From Balaenoptera acutorostrata (taxonomy: Eukaryota; Chordata; Mammalia; Artiodactyla; Balaenopteridae), in contig NC_080081.1 of NCBI RefSeq assembly GCF_949987535.1, positions 40,960,428-41,024,427 of the forward strand: DNA of 64,000 bases, given 5' to 3'. The position numbers were made by a program, and so were the translations under genes. Shown piece by piece: positions 48,131-60,327 of the stretch (position 1 is its first letter; each line of letters begins with the position of its first letter). The notes under the pieces were generated by a model. It made no database searches. It saw only the letters and a program-made list of their open reading frames with translations, and had not been told where the DNA came from.

Positions 48131-48740
48131 AAGTTTTATGCTTTAAATATTACATATAAAGAACACAGGTGTTTCTCTCTAGTGCATAGACTGAACATGA
48201 TATTTTGGCTGGTCATACCTTGTGTTTTGATAACCTCCTCTTCACCCTGTTGATGAAGGAGGGATTTCTGCCCTAGGGTTAGGGGATGACCAAACATATG
48301 ACACCCAGCACCAGCCAGATGAGATGGACAGCCGGTCATAGTCACATGTACTCACAGCCCTGGGTGGAGGACACCATATAACATTCAGGACCACATGGGA
48401 GTTGCATTCTGGAGCAGACTGAACAAGTGGGATCTGTGGAAACATGCCTTATAATAACAAGAAGTGGGATGACTCCTGGTTCCAGTGGGAAGATGTGGTT
48501 GACTTCTTTGAATAATTCAGCAGGCTGGTAGGGAAATGAAGCCTGCTGTTCAGCAATAAACAGGCACCATGCTGCTCCCTACTATAAGGAGGGTTATTTG
48601 GCAAGGGGGTCTTTATCTATGAGGTTCAGTGGGAAAGGGAGCTTGCGTTTAGGCCACCTGACACCCTCCAGATTTGACATGTCAAGGCACAGATCTTCTA
48701 CTACAACTTGCAATATGGGTAGTTAGAGAGGTGGAGAGAT
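48131..48740. other. Moderately GC-rich block of unknown origin
   Basis: Composition differs from the AT-rich flanks and short frames occur on both strands (48345-48136 and 48445-48242, minus). I could not match it to a gene or repeat; an LTR or processed pseudogene is possible. Confidence 0.3.
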
Positions 48741-48866
48741 AAAGAAAGATTTTACTTTTTTACTGTAAATATGTAATTTTTAAAAATTATATCAATTGTC
48801 TTCTTGATTGGCAATTTAGGAAATAAGTAAGGATACACTTCTTGACATATAGGTTTTCCAACATTG

Positions 48867-48934
48867 GATTTTTTAAAAATTAAAAAAAAATTTTATTGAA
48901 GTATAATTGATTTAAAATGTTGCGTTAATTTCTA
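48867..48934 (-). mobile_element. Micro L1 insertion of about 68 bp
   Basis: On the minus strand the core reads 'gcaacattttaaatcaatta' then 'tacttcaataaaa' and an A-rich tail: an L1 3' terminus with AATAAA. Flanking 'ccaacattg' at 48858-48866 and 48935-48943 can be read as 9-bp target duplications. Severely 5'-truncated. Confidence 0.7.
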
Positions 48935-48943
48935 CCAACATTG

Positions 48944-50769
48944 TATTTGTGTTAAGAATGATTTTGTGTATCTTTTTGAGCTTTATAACATACACATTCT
49001 GTTTTTTGCCTATAATTCTGTTTATAATTCAGTTGTATATTTAAATAAATGCAAAGATCCTTTTGACAGTGTGGATATATTATACAAGTCTTCATTTTGA
49101 TTATTACCTTCTTGTCTGGACAATGTCATTGAGCTGTGTTGTGCTTTATTTTGTTTTCTTCCAAGAAAGTTTCCTCGATGCTATAATTCCTCAATTTTAT
49201 CTGCTTCAATTTGTCTTCATTTGGCATCATATTTTAATGTGTATATTTTTCTGTATATATTTCTTTTTCCCAACTCTTTTCTCTCAGTATGTTCTGCCAT
49301 CAAATAGTCATTTGCTTTTATTTTCTTGGCAATGGGTGGTATTTATCTTGGCAGTGGGTATCCTGAGGCTCACCTTACTCTAGTCTGAACTAGCTGGCCT
49401 GAAGGTCTGCTGCAAGGCTGTCATTCCCTGGTCTTCCTTATTTTCTTTGTCTTTTTCTTTGAAGAGACAAAAGAACAAGAGAAGTTGTTTCTTTTTTGTT
49501 CTCAATTTACCCACTGTTATAATCCACTTAAGTGTCTTTTAACTTTGTTTTCATTATTGCCCACCTAAGAAGCATGTTTTAAACATTTTCCCTCAATCTC
49601 CCCCCAACACATGGCATTTTAATACTACAGATATAGTGTGTTTTAATCATAAATGAGTAATGTTTTTTTCTTCCCCAGAAACTAATTTTCACCCACTTGG
49701 GAATGATTTTGTTCCATTGAAAATGAATTATCGACTCTATTACAGTGCAATAAATCCCGAACCTTCCTGAGAAAGAAAGAATAAGAGTTATTTTGAATAA
49801 TACATTTTAAAAATAAATACGTATTATGATTCTGTTTGTATTAAGTTTTTAAACCCCTACTCCTTCCACCCCAGACAAACTATTATTTAATGATACCTAC
49901 AAATTAAGCAGATCTTTAAAAATACAAAAAGGACAAAGAAACACAAAAATCAAGAAAGAGCAGTGGAAAGAGGAAGGAATATGAGGTATTTGTGGCCAAG
50001 CAGATAGTTTCAAAACTATCAGCAAGGTTTTATTTCTTAATCAGGGAGATGTTTCCATGCTGTTCATTTTCATATTAACTCTTTATGCCATTAATCTGCT
50101 GTGTTGTCAGAAAAGGAAGTTCCATGTTTATAACTGACTTCAGTCTGGCTTCTGCCTCCTTCATTCTGCTATGTTGCTTAATTTCAGACTGTTATTCAGC
50201 AGCTGTGCACAACTATGTCCCTACAGTTTGCTAACGTATTAAAAGACTGCTATACCGGGAAATATTTGCTGCCATGAGCTCCTGAGTCCCTTCCCACTGT
50301 GTGGGTTGTCCCAGCCCCTCTCTCAACATCCCAAGCTTCTTCTAAGTCTAGCACTTAAAGGGTTAATGCTTGACATAATGGAGTGTCTCCATGACCCTGT
50401 TCTGGGACTAGAACACTGTCTATTCTGATTGATTGCTAAATATTGCTAATCTGGTTGTTTATTTTATGGAATATTATTTTGGCTTAAATCTATGTCACCA
50501 GCTGTGTCCATGATGCCAAATTTATGGGGCATTTTCTTTCTCCCTCTAGCTTAGCTTTTCAGTAGTGTTTGTTTCAAGTGGCTAACCACTCTGTCTTGAG
50601 GCTGTCTGCCTTCTAAGCTTTTATTACAGCACACTTTTCTGGGTTTCCTCCTAAGGCCTGTCAGTACCTTGTCTTTTTCTTGGGCTCCAATTTTTGAGTT
50701 TCCTCATGACATACATTAATATTATTAACTATTTATCTGCCATTCATAATATATAATGGCTACATTTCC
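48944..50769. other. Unassigned sequence
   Basis: No gene or repeat family recognised. The 106-codon plus frame 49063-49383 is hydrophobic and without a domain and is probably chance in T-rich DNA. Confidence 0.4.
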
Positions 50770-51010
50770 CTTCATTCATTCATACAGTATTCATGAAAGA
50801 AGTATTTATAACTGCACCAGGTGCTGAACTAAACAAAATTGTCACTGGCCTTTTTGATCTCAGAGTGTAGTGAGGGAGAAGGGCAGATAACACTAAAGCT
50901 TATAAATAAAAATTGTGAATACTGCTATAAAGGAAAAGATCCAGATTCTGGGAAAGACACTAATGGAAAAGACAATTTTAAATAGGATGATAAATGAAGG
51001 ACTCAATTTT
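50770..51010 (-). repeat. L2 3' fragment, minus strand
   Basis: 'cattcattcatacagtattcatg', 'gcaccaggtgctgaactaaacaaa' and 'agtgtagtgagggagaagggcagataac' follow the inverted L2 3' UTR. Confidence 0.65.
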
Positions 51011-51329
51011 AAAATTATTATTTAATGCAATGTTTCACCTCATTCATTTATTCCTATATACATATGCCTGACATTTACTGTTATGCTGTACCAAATGCAT
51101 TCAGATGATCATATCAAGTATTTTTTTTTTAACATTTAAGTAGTCTTTCAACATTGTTTTTAGTTTTTGTTTGTTTCTTCCTGCTTCCCTCCAATACTTG
51201 ACTTCACTTTGGTCATCATCCACACATCATTCATGACCTAGTAGAACTTTTCATATTTTTCTCTGTGCTTTTACAATATCCAAAAGTAGACACACATACA
51301 CACATATACATATGTCATAGCTTTTAAAA

Positions 51330-51720
51330 AGGATTATGATATTATTTTCAATTATCAGACTCTTGTTTTAAAATACCTTGGAAAAATCTCTCTAGCTTAA
51401 ATGGCATAATTCTAACCTATTCATTTCAATGAATGTATAATATTCTATGGGATGTAAAAATGTCATTCATTTCCCTACTGGTGGGCACTTACTTTCCATT
51501 TTTGTGAATAAGAAAAAATGGTGGATCAAACATATTTTTAATGAACTATAGGTATTTATGCTTTTATTTATTTTTATGAGATCTATACACAGAGTTTTTT
51601 GATGGATCAACCTATCCATATATTTGTGGTTTAAATAGATATTACCTGTGTCCTTTATAAAATAGCTGGGGCTTGACATAAATCTACTAGTAGAAGAACC
51701 TTCTCTGAACATCTTTAAGA
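51330..51720 (-). repeat. Old L1 (L1M-type) fragment, minus strand
   Basis: 'gtataatattctatgggatg', 'ctactggtgggcacttacttt' and 'ccatttttgtgaataag' on + resemble the inverted C-terminal ORF2 region of ancient L1. Confidence 0.45.
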
Positions 51721-54700
51721 AAACTCCTTCCTGGCCTTTTCTAGTCTATTTTGTCCCAAGGTAATAAGTCATCTAGTGTTGTACTACTACAATGTCATTA
51801 AAATAAACTGTATTTACAGGAATGAAATATGGGAACTCTTCCTTTTTGTGTCTATGATATTTGTCCACTATATAAATCCCATAATATATTTTTTCTCTAG
51901 ATAAGTTTATTTGTAGTTTCCTTTATCCATAGTTTTGGATGTGACATGCATTCAAATTTCTATGATGAGTATATGTAAGACAGACCATAGTTATTGACAA
52001 ACAATTTATGTCATTTCAAACTGCCACCAAGGAATAAGAAAAGGTTATAGTGGAAGCAAGATGGAAAAATCAAATGATTTTCCAAAATTGTCTTTATTCT
52101 TGTCTTCTTAAGTACTTCAAATCAGAACAAAAACATTTCTTAAAATAATAAAACTCATCTTCCAAACTTTTGATGGCTAAGAGAAAAGGTCATCTTTTTT
52201 CTAATGCAGATTCCATAGTAGCCAGAATTAAAGAAAATGCATTTTTATGACCTAGACATACGGCAGAGATTAGAAAATAGATAGGAAGAGGTTCTGATTG
52301 GCTGGCTAATATTCTAATGAGATAGATTAATCAATGTAAACCACATAGCTCAGTTAAAACTGCCTTTCAAATTGCTAATTTCATTTTCTTCCAGGAGAGA
52401 AAATGCCAATCTTTTCCTATGTAGTAAAATCATCTTGTTATAACAACTAAGCAATTTCAGAGTTAGTTATTGTGGAACATCTGGTAACTACAAGATGTGA
52501 CTCCTCAGAGAAAACCACATTTCTGGAAAATAAGAACTTGCTCAACCTAGCTGTATTTCATGTTTTGTTATACTCTAGAGTCTGGCTGCCTCATAATACA
52601 GTAATCACTTTCCTTCAGCACCATAAACGAGACCACAGATGCTGCAATTTGCTATAATTGGAGCAGCTTACCATAAATAAATAATCAAAATAACAATATA
52701 TGCATAAACTATATGCATGTTTTAAAGGTTGGATTGAAAAGGAATTACAAGATTATTACCTAAATCAATAAGATGATGCCTATCACATTTATTCTTTAAG
52801 AAATAAGGAGATAAAGTGAATTCTACTCCTGACCTCATTATTTTTCCAAACTGTATAACTTACTTCAAAATTTATGCCAAAAATGATATTACAAAACATC
52901 TGGAGGTGTAGCAATCATTTTTACATTATTGTCGGCTGACTAATTTATAGTTTGACTTCATGATTAATTTAATTGTTTGCCATGTTTTTATTTTGAATAG
53001 ATGTTAAACATATTCCTCTTTGTGGCATCATCTTCTACTTCTACAACATTTCTTTTTTGTATTGATATGCTCCTAAATTTTAATCAGATTTTATTTTCTT
53101 GAGCTGTACATTGCATCAGGTAAATAAAATAAATTCTATAATTTGTTTGGTAAATTCTTCTAGAGCTTAAAATTTATGTTTCTGTGCATTCTTTGACTTA
53201 CATAACCTTGTCAGTTTCTTTTGAAGCATAAGGGCATGGAGAGTAAGACAATAAGCAGTTTGGATATCATGAATCAACAATGAGTTAGTTCAATGTGTGT
53301 GAGAAAAACACAGTGTGAGAGAATATCTAGGGTGTAGATAATATCTGATTGGTTTAAATCCAAGAGAATCTTTTGAAACAATAACTTGTGAAATCTAAAA
53401 AGTTCAAATATTATATGAGAGCTTTATAAAGATGTAATTATGTAATAATATTCCGTTTCTCATTATAATCAGATTAACGTTACCCTTGACTAGAATGCAT
53501 GAATAGCTTAAATACCATACATTGAAGAAAAGTCCAAGTAGCAATAGGATGGTAATAAAAGTGTTTGTGTGTTCTTTTCTTAATTTTCAATATCAGTAAA
53601 TTAACTTTTTCATTTGAGTGTTTGGCCATCAACATTCAAACAAGTGTGAGTATGTTTTACACATGTAATTGGTGAAGATTTGGCACCAATATTTAATAGG
53701 CAATATCTTTCTTTTGCATTGGTACTTCTGAGCTTTATGTTGTGCTAATAATGTGCTTTCCTTATTTTTTCTTTAGGTAAAAGATTTTGAAAGCCTGAAT
53801 CTTAAGAAATGTAAGGCCCATCTTGAATGTGTTCCCAAGGACCTACTAATGGTCAGGACCATTGTGAATGTAACATAGTTAGCTTAGCTTTTCCTCTATT
53901 CTCTACTGATTGGTAACTTCAGCAGTGTGGATATATGTTTATACAGAATTGTAGTTGAGACATAAATTTAGATAGCTCTAAATTTTGGTAAAACACTATG
54001 CTTGGATGATTTTATAAAATACACACAGATTAAAAAGCAATTTTCCACAAATTCTATCTACTAAGAACTGTTCCCAGAATTGGCACACCTCTACTACTTC
54101 CTAATTTATTCTCTACCAAACGATTTGTATACTCCAAAAGACAAATGACCAATTGCCCTTTGGGTATATTCTCAACTGTTCTTTTGTCTTAATATCTGTC
54201 TGTGTGATAAGTAGTAACTAGAACTTATTTATGATATATTTTCCTGCATTTTGACTGTTCAGTAGCTGAATCACACGGTTAAATAACCTTCAAAATAAGG
54301 ATAGAAAGATAATTTAATCTTCGATATTCCAGTAAAATCTGGAACAAATTCATGTACTTACACATTTTGGTTTTCCAATAATTTGCCCTAATTTTTTTTT
54401 TCATTTTTAGAATTATGAGTGATCTTATTAAACCCAAATTAAATATTTGAGTATCCGCAAAATCCACCATACACTCTAATTCAGTTCCAATTAAAATAGT
54501 GTTCTTTTTATACATGGAAGGGAAGAGTGTGTTCATCTTAGTTACTTATCTATTTAGATTTGGTCTGTGTCATTAAGACTCCTTCAAAGCAAGAGTTGTA
54601 ATTCTTTCAAGTGACGAAGCAGATGTTGCATTAAGAGAATGTGAAATTTGTGTCATCATTTGATTGACTCAGAGCTCAGGAAGATGCAGCTAGTTATTGT

Positions 54701-56149
54701 ACAGCTCATGAATGTCTTCTTTCTGCAGCTATAATAGACTCAAATTAGCAAGGCCAGGATAAAGTAGAACAAGTCATGATCATTTTAAATTAAAACATTC
54801 AAAATATTTCTGTACTAAAAACTTCCAACTACAATCTAGTAGAAATATTTTGAGTCTGAAAGGTGACATCAGATTGTGATGAGAGTATGGATTATGTATT
54901 GCCTAGTCTCTAGGGCCCAATCGGCCTTTTCTACCATCTGATTAGTATAGACAGGTATTCAAGGAGGGGAAAAATGCAAAGTGAGCTTTATTTAAGTTTT
55001 AATGAAATCATTTGCTCCTCCTAGCAGTTTTCTATCATATTAGCAATGTTTCTTCATAATGCATGAATATTAAATTTGTCTAATACAGTACAAAATGATC
55101 TTATTAAGAACTCTCATGTTATAACAGTGGGAAAGAGAACTAATGCAATACAGTGCCAATTCAATTTAATGAAAGTTACTGATACAGAAAACCAGCCCAT
55201 TTTCCCACACGGGTGTCAAAAATATTTATCGTGCCTCACTTCAAAGAATTTTTCCATTGAAACCAAAAATATTTTAGCCAATTGTAGGACAGATTGAAGA
55301 CTTTGATATAGTCTAAGGAGACAAGCAGATCCAGACTTAGCTCTAATTGAAAGGGTAACTGTTTACTTAATGATCTGAGGAATATGTAAAAGAGAGACAA
55401 ATCTGGAGAACGAAGAATAATATAAAAGATATTCAATGGAAGAATCGTAATGGGAATGGGAAACATTTGGAAATGGAAAATTTTCTATCTCAAGGAATAG
55501 GAGAAGTGAAACATAAAAATTCCAAAGGTAAATTTGTTTTGTAATTTCACTGAAGATTGGCAGTGAAAATAGAGGTCATGGGTATGTGCATGTCCTTATT
55601 GCTATGAGGATGTACATTTCTCAACTAGTCCTTACATTTTTTCTTTTTCTCTTTCTGTGATTAGTTGGATTGTATCTGCATAAAACATTCCATGTCTGCC
55701 CTTTGCCTCTCACCATTTATTTTGTCTTAAACTGCAAAGTTTTTCCTGCTAAATGAAAAAGATCTCGTTTATCTATCAGCCAAGCTAAATATCTTTCCTT
55801 ATTTGAAATTCTGCTGAAAATTTTATCCCTTCCCTCAAACCAAGATAGTTATAGTTTTTACACAAGAATGGAGGCACTAAGTATTGACTAGGAAGCCAAT
55901 GGATTCTGTATATGTTTGGTTCTTGGTAAAGCATACGGAAGGAATTAATATAACTTGATTACAAAAATAATATAAAGATTACAAAAATATTACCTCTAAA
56001 TACACCAAGGATGATAAGAGTTTTATAATTAAATCACACAGCTATACTAATATATATAGGATAATCATGTATATTATATTACACCTGTCTCAATTACCAC
56101 TGCTGCAGATGTATTAAATATTTTTCAATTTTCTTTACTACATATTAGA
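51721..56149. other. Long stretch with no recognised gene or repeat
   Basis: AT-rich DNA. Open frames are all short (up to 85 codons, 54536-54279) and carry no domain. Because repeats are hard to see here it may be mainly unique sequence. Confidence 0.4.
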
Positions 56150-56465
56150 AAAAAGTCACCACCTTCTATCTCCCCAGCTTTACATCATATTTTAACTTCC
56201 TTTTATCCTTCTGTTTATACCTAAAGCTCAGTTTAAATGGTACCTTCTTATGTCATTTTTGAAACCAAGGTTGAATTGTATTCTTAATTATAAATATTCT
56301 GTTATGATGGATACCACTTTGTATTATAGTTTTTATGAGAGTCTCTCTTTCATTAGAATGCAGTTCTGTGAGATGAGACATTTTTTTCCCCTTCTCTAAT
56401 CAAAGGTATCTGGCAGAGTGTCTGACACATAATGCATACTCATTAATTGCTTTGATTTTAATTGT
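56150..56465 (+). repeat. L2 3' UTR fragment, plus strand
   Basis: Sense order 'aaagctcagtttaaatggtaccttctta', 'agaatgcagttctgtgagatgagac', and 'gtatctggcagagtgtctgacacataatgcatactcattaa', the L2 terminus. Confidence 0.65.
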
Positions 56466-56545
56466 CAACAAATTTTCATTCAGGCTCTTTTTCAACATAA
56501 AACTCATTTTTTAACATATCCTTCACTATTTTTGTTTTGTTTTTT

Positions 56546-56790
56546 TACTGAAATATAGTTGGTTTACAGTGTTGTGTTAGTTTCTTGTGTACAGCAAAAC
56601 AATTCTGTTATATCTATATCTATATCAATTTTTTTCATTATGGTTTATTACAGGATATTGAATAGAGTTCCCTGTGCTATACAATAGGATCTTGTTGTCT
56701 ATCCATTCTATATATAATAGTTTGCATCTGCTAGTCCCAAACTCCCAATCCAACCCGACCTCATCCCCCTTTCCCTCACTATTTTAAATA
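56546..56790 (-). mobile_element. L1 3' UTR fragment, minus strand, different subfamily from copies A-C
   Basis: On the minus strand: 'gcagatgcaaactattata', 'acaagatcctattgtatagcac', 'agggaactctattcaatatc', then 'acacaacactgtaaaccaac' and 'tatatttcagtaaaa'. This is the 3' UTR type seen in other cetartiodactyl L1s and is not alignable with the purine-rich UTR of copies A-C. Severely 5'-truncated. Confidence 0.85.
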
Positions 56791-57651
56791 TCAATATGTT
56801 GTGCTAAAATAAAACTGATTATTCTTCTTAAAATTTCTTCTTTACCTTTTTTCGGCTTCTGTTTATCCCATATAATCCCCTTTTAACAATCCTTAATTGC
56901 TTTCTACATGGCTGGGCTCAAAATTAAATGGACATAAAACCAGTATTCCTACTTAGTTTTACATCTTCATGCAACTTGCAAAAGAATTAGTCAAATGGCA
57001 TGCACATGAGGGCATTAATAAACACCTGCTTAATGAATAAAGGTTTGCTTGGTGTTTGCTTATGGAGATTTGCATTTAATAACACATTTAAAGAAAAAAG
57101 AAAAGAGAACAGGCATTTCAATTGTGTAAATAAATCCTCTATGTAGGGAAGACTGTGAGTTATTTATTTTAGGTCCAAAACAAACTTGAGAATATGTTAA
57201 ATCAGGATAAAAAAGGTAAAATTTCTACTTTTGACCGTATTTTTTTAGAATAGTAATCTTACAATTGACTACTGGTCATATGTGTCTTGTTTTATTTTGT
57301 AAGTTTATTGCACCCTTTCTAATGATGAAATAGTGTTTTATTGAGAGAAAATGGGTAAAGTAAACATTTCATTCACAGGAAAAAAAATATTTCTTAAATA
57401 CCTAGTATGATAGGAAAAAATTGTGAAATAATTCCTTAGATGTTAACATAAAGAGTAAAGAAAGTAAATTTAATAGAAAATTTCTATTTTAAGTAAGAGA
57501 GATAACTCTCATCCTTTCTTACCAGGAATTTTCTGTTGAATTGCATTCCTCTTTCCCAATACAAATATCTTTATCCATGTCCCTTTGACTGAGAAAAAGA
57601 CTAAAATACTGAGGCTCCTATGCTTTGGAATACTGAAGAATGATTGGTTTT
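56791..57651. other. Unassigned AT-rich sequence
   Basis: No gene or repeat recognised. Confidence 0.4.
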
Positions 57652-57667
57652 ACCCAACTGATTTTTT
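57652..57667 (+). repeat. Target-site duplication, 3' side of L1 copy C
   Basis: 'acccaactgatttttt' equals 60312-60327. The T-run is shared with the inverted poly(A) tail, so the inner edge is ambiguous by a few bases. Confidence 0.9.
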
Positions 57668-60263
57668 TTTAACATCTTTATTGGAGTATAATTGCTTTAC
57701 AATGTTGTGTTAGTTTCTGCTGTATAACAAAGTGAATCAGCTATATGTATACATATATCCCCTTATCTCCTCCCTCTTGTGCCTCCCTCCCACCCTCTCT
57801 ATCCCACCCATTTTGGTGGTCACAAACCACCAAGCTGATCTCCCTGTGCTATGCAGCTGCTTCCCACTGGCTATTTATTTTACTTCTAGTAGTGTAAATA
57901 TGTCAATGCTACTCTCCCACTTTGTCCCAGTTTACCCTTCCCCCTTCTCATGTCCTCAAGTCCATTCTCTATGTCTGTGTCTTTATTCCTGTCCTGCCGC
58001 TATGTTCATCAGAACCTTTTTTTTTTTTTTTTCAGATTTCATATATATGTGTTAGCATACGGTATTTGTTTTTCTCTTTCTAACTTACTTCACTCTATAT
58101 GACAGACTCTAGGTCCATCCACCTAACTACAATTAACTCAATTTCTTTTCTTTTTATACCTGAGTAATATTCAATTGTATATATGTGCCACATCTTCCTT
58201 ATCCATTCATCTGTCAATGGACACTTAGGTTGCTTCCATGTCCTGGCTATTGTAAATAGAGCTGCAATGAACATTGTGGTACATGACTCTTTTTGAATTA
58301 TGGTTCTCTTTGGGTATATGCCCAGTAGTAGGATTGCTGGGTCATATGGTAGTTCTATTTTTAGTGTTTTAAGGAACGTCCATACTGTTCTCCATAGTGG
58401 CTGTATCAATTTACATTCCCACCAACAGTACAAGAGTGTTCCTTTTTCTCCACACCCTCTCCAGCATTTATCGTTTGTAGATTTTTTGATAATGGCCATT
58501 CTGACTGGTGTGAGGTGATACCACATTTTAGTTTTGATTTGCATTTCTCTAATGATTAGTGATGTTGAACATCCTTTCATGTGTTTGTTGGCAATCTGTA
58601 TATTTTTGGGGAAATGTCTATTTAGGTCTTCCACCCATTTTTGGATTGGGTTGTTCTTTTGTTATTGAGCTGCATGAGCTGCTTATATATTTTGGAGATT
58701 AATCCTTTGTAAATTTCTTAGTTTGCAAATATTTTCTCCCATTCTGAGGGTTGTCTTGTTTATAGTTTCCTTTGCTGTGCAAAAGCTTTTAAGTTTCATT
58801 AGGTCCCATTTGTTTTTTGTTTGTTTGTTTTTATTTTCACCTCTGTAGGAAGTGGGTCATAAAGGGTCTTGCTGTGATGTATGTCATAGAGTGTTCTGCC
58901 TATGTTTTCTTCTGTGTTTTATAGTGTCTGGCTTTACATTTAGGTCTTTAATCCATTTTGAGTTTATTTTTGTTTATGGTGTTAAGCAGTGTTCTAATTT
59001 CATTCTTTTATATGTAACTGTCCAGTTTCCCAGCACAACTTATTGAAGAGGCTGTCTTTTCTCCACTGTATATGCTTGCCTCCTTTATCAAAGATAAGGT
59101 AACTATATATGTGTAGATTTATCTCTGGGCTTTCTATCCTGTTCCATTGATCTATATTTCTATTTTTGTGCCAGTACCATACTGTCTTGATTACTGAAGC
59201 TTTGTAATATAGTCTGAAGTCAGGGAGCCTGATTCCCCCAGCTCCGTTTTTCTTTCTCAAGATTGCTTTGGCTAATCGTGGTCTTTTGTGTTTCCATACA
59301 AATTGTGAATGTTTTTTTATTTTAGTTCTGTTAGAAATGCCATTGGTAGTTTGATAGGGATTGCATTGAATCTGTAGATTGCTTTTGGTAGTATAGTCAT
59401 TTTCACAATATTGATTCTTCTAATCTGAGAACGTGGTATATCTCTCCATCTCATTGTATCATCTTTAATTTCTTTCACCAGTGTTTATTGTTTTCTGTAT
59501 ACAGGTCTTTTACCTACTTAAGTAGGTTTATTCCTAGGTATTTTATTCTTTTTGTTGCAATGGTAAATGGCAGTGTTTCCTTAATTTCTCTTTCAGATTC
59601 TTCATCATTAGTGTAAAGGAATGCAAGAGATTTCTGTGCATTAAATTTGCATCCTGCTACTTTACCAAATTCATTGATTAGCTCTAGGAGTTTTCTGGTA
59701 GCATCTTTAGGATTCTCTATGTATAGTATCATGTCATCTGCAAACAGTGACAGTTTTACATCTTCTTTTCCAATTTGGATTCCTTTTATTTCTTTTTCTT
59801 CTTTGATTGTCATGGCTAAAACTTCCCAAACTATGTTGAATAATAATGGTGAGAGTGGACAACTTTGTCTTGTTCCTGATCTTAGAGGAAATGGTTTCAG
59901 TTTTTCACCACTGAGAACAATGTGGCCTGTGAGTTTGTCATATATGGCCTTTATTATGTTGAGGCAAGTTCCCTCTATGCCTACTTTCTGGAGAGTTTTT
60001 ATCATAAATGGATGTTGAATTTTGTCAAAAGCTTTTTCTGCATCTATTTAGATTGTCATATGGTTTTTAACCTCCCGTTTGTTAATATGGTATCTCACAT
60101 TGATTGATTTGCGTACTTTGAAGAATCCTTGCCTTTCTGGGATAAACCCCACTTGATCATGGTGTATGATCCTTTTAATGTGCTGTTGGATTCTGTTTGC
60201 TAGTATTTTGTTGAGGATTTTTGCATCTATGTTCATCAGTGATATTGGCCTTTTTCTGTGACT
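57668..60263 (-). mobile_element. LINE-1 copy C, 5'-truncated within ORF2
   Basis: The minus strand holds the 3' part of ORF2, the 3' UTR with AATAAA (TTTATT on + at 57677-57682) and a short tail. The L1 part ends at about 60250-60263, in the RT fingers region. Target duplications lie at 57652-57667 and 60312-60327. Between the L1 and the distal duplication are 47 bases of U2 snRNA in the opposite orientation. Divergence is intermediate between copies A and B. Confidence 0.95.
58095..60236 (-). pseudogene. L1 ORF2 3' fragment, broken
   Basis: Surviving frames are at 60236-60048, 60005-59514 (RT core FADD at 59744-59733), 59260-59000 and 58634-58095 (Cys/His-rich end [18 protein letters not shown]). 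Stops and shifts separate them; for example the codon before the IDAEK motif is TAA near 60047. The endonuclease domain was never copied in. Confidence 0.93.
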
Positions 60264-60310
60264 TCACGTGTAGTATCTGTTCTTATCAGTTTAACATCTG
60301 ATATGTCCTC
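60264..60310 (+). pseudogene. RNU2: U2 snRNA fragment (about nt 27-73), on the strand opposite to L1
   Basis: The + strand reads through the U2 branch-point recognition element GUAGUA (60270-60275) and on through 'tctgttcttatcag' to 'tgtcctc', corresponding to about U2 nt 27-73 with three differences by eye. It lies exactly between the 5' end of L1 copy C and that element's target duplication, so it came in with the insertion. No U2 5' end, Sm site or promoter is present; it is not a functional snRNA gene. Confidence 0.88.
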
Positions 60311-60311
60311 A

Positions 60312-60327
60312 ACCCAACTGATTTTTT
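60312..60327 (+). repeat. Target-site duplication, 5' side of L1 copy C
   Basis: 'acccaactgatttttt', identical to 57652-57667, starting one base after the U2 fragment. Confidence 0.9.

Noticed and set aside
49063..49383. 106-codon hydrophobic protein that might look like a membrane protein
   Set aside because: T-rich DNA gives Phe/Leu-rich frames by chance; no start context, splice sites or homology recognised.
60264..60310. A functional U2 snRNA gene
   Set aside because: Only about 47 nt are present, with no 5' end, Sm site or promoter, and the piece lies inside an L1 insertion.
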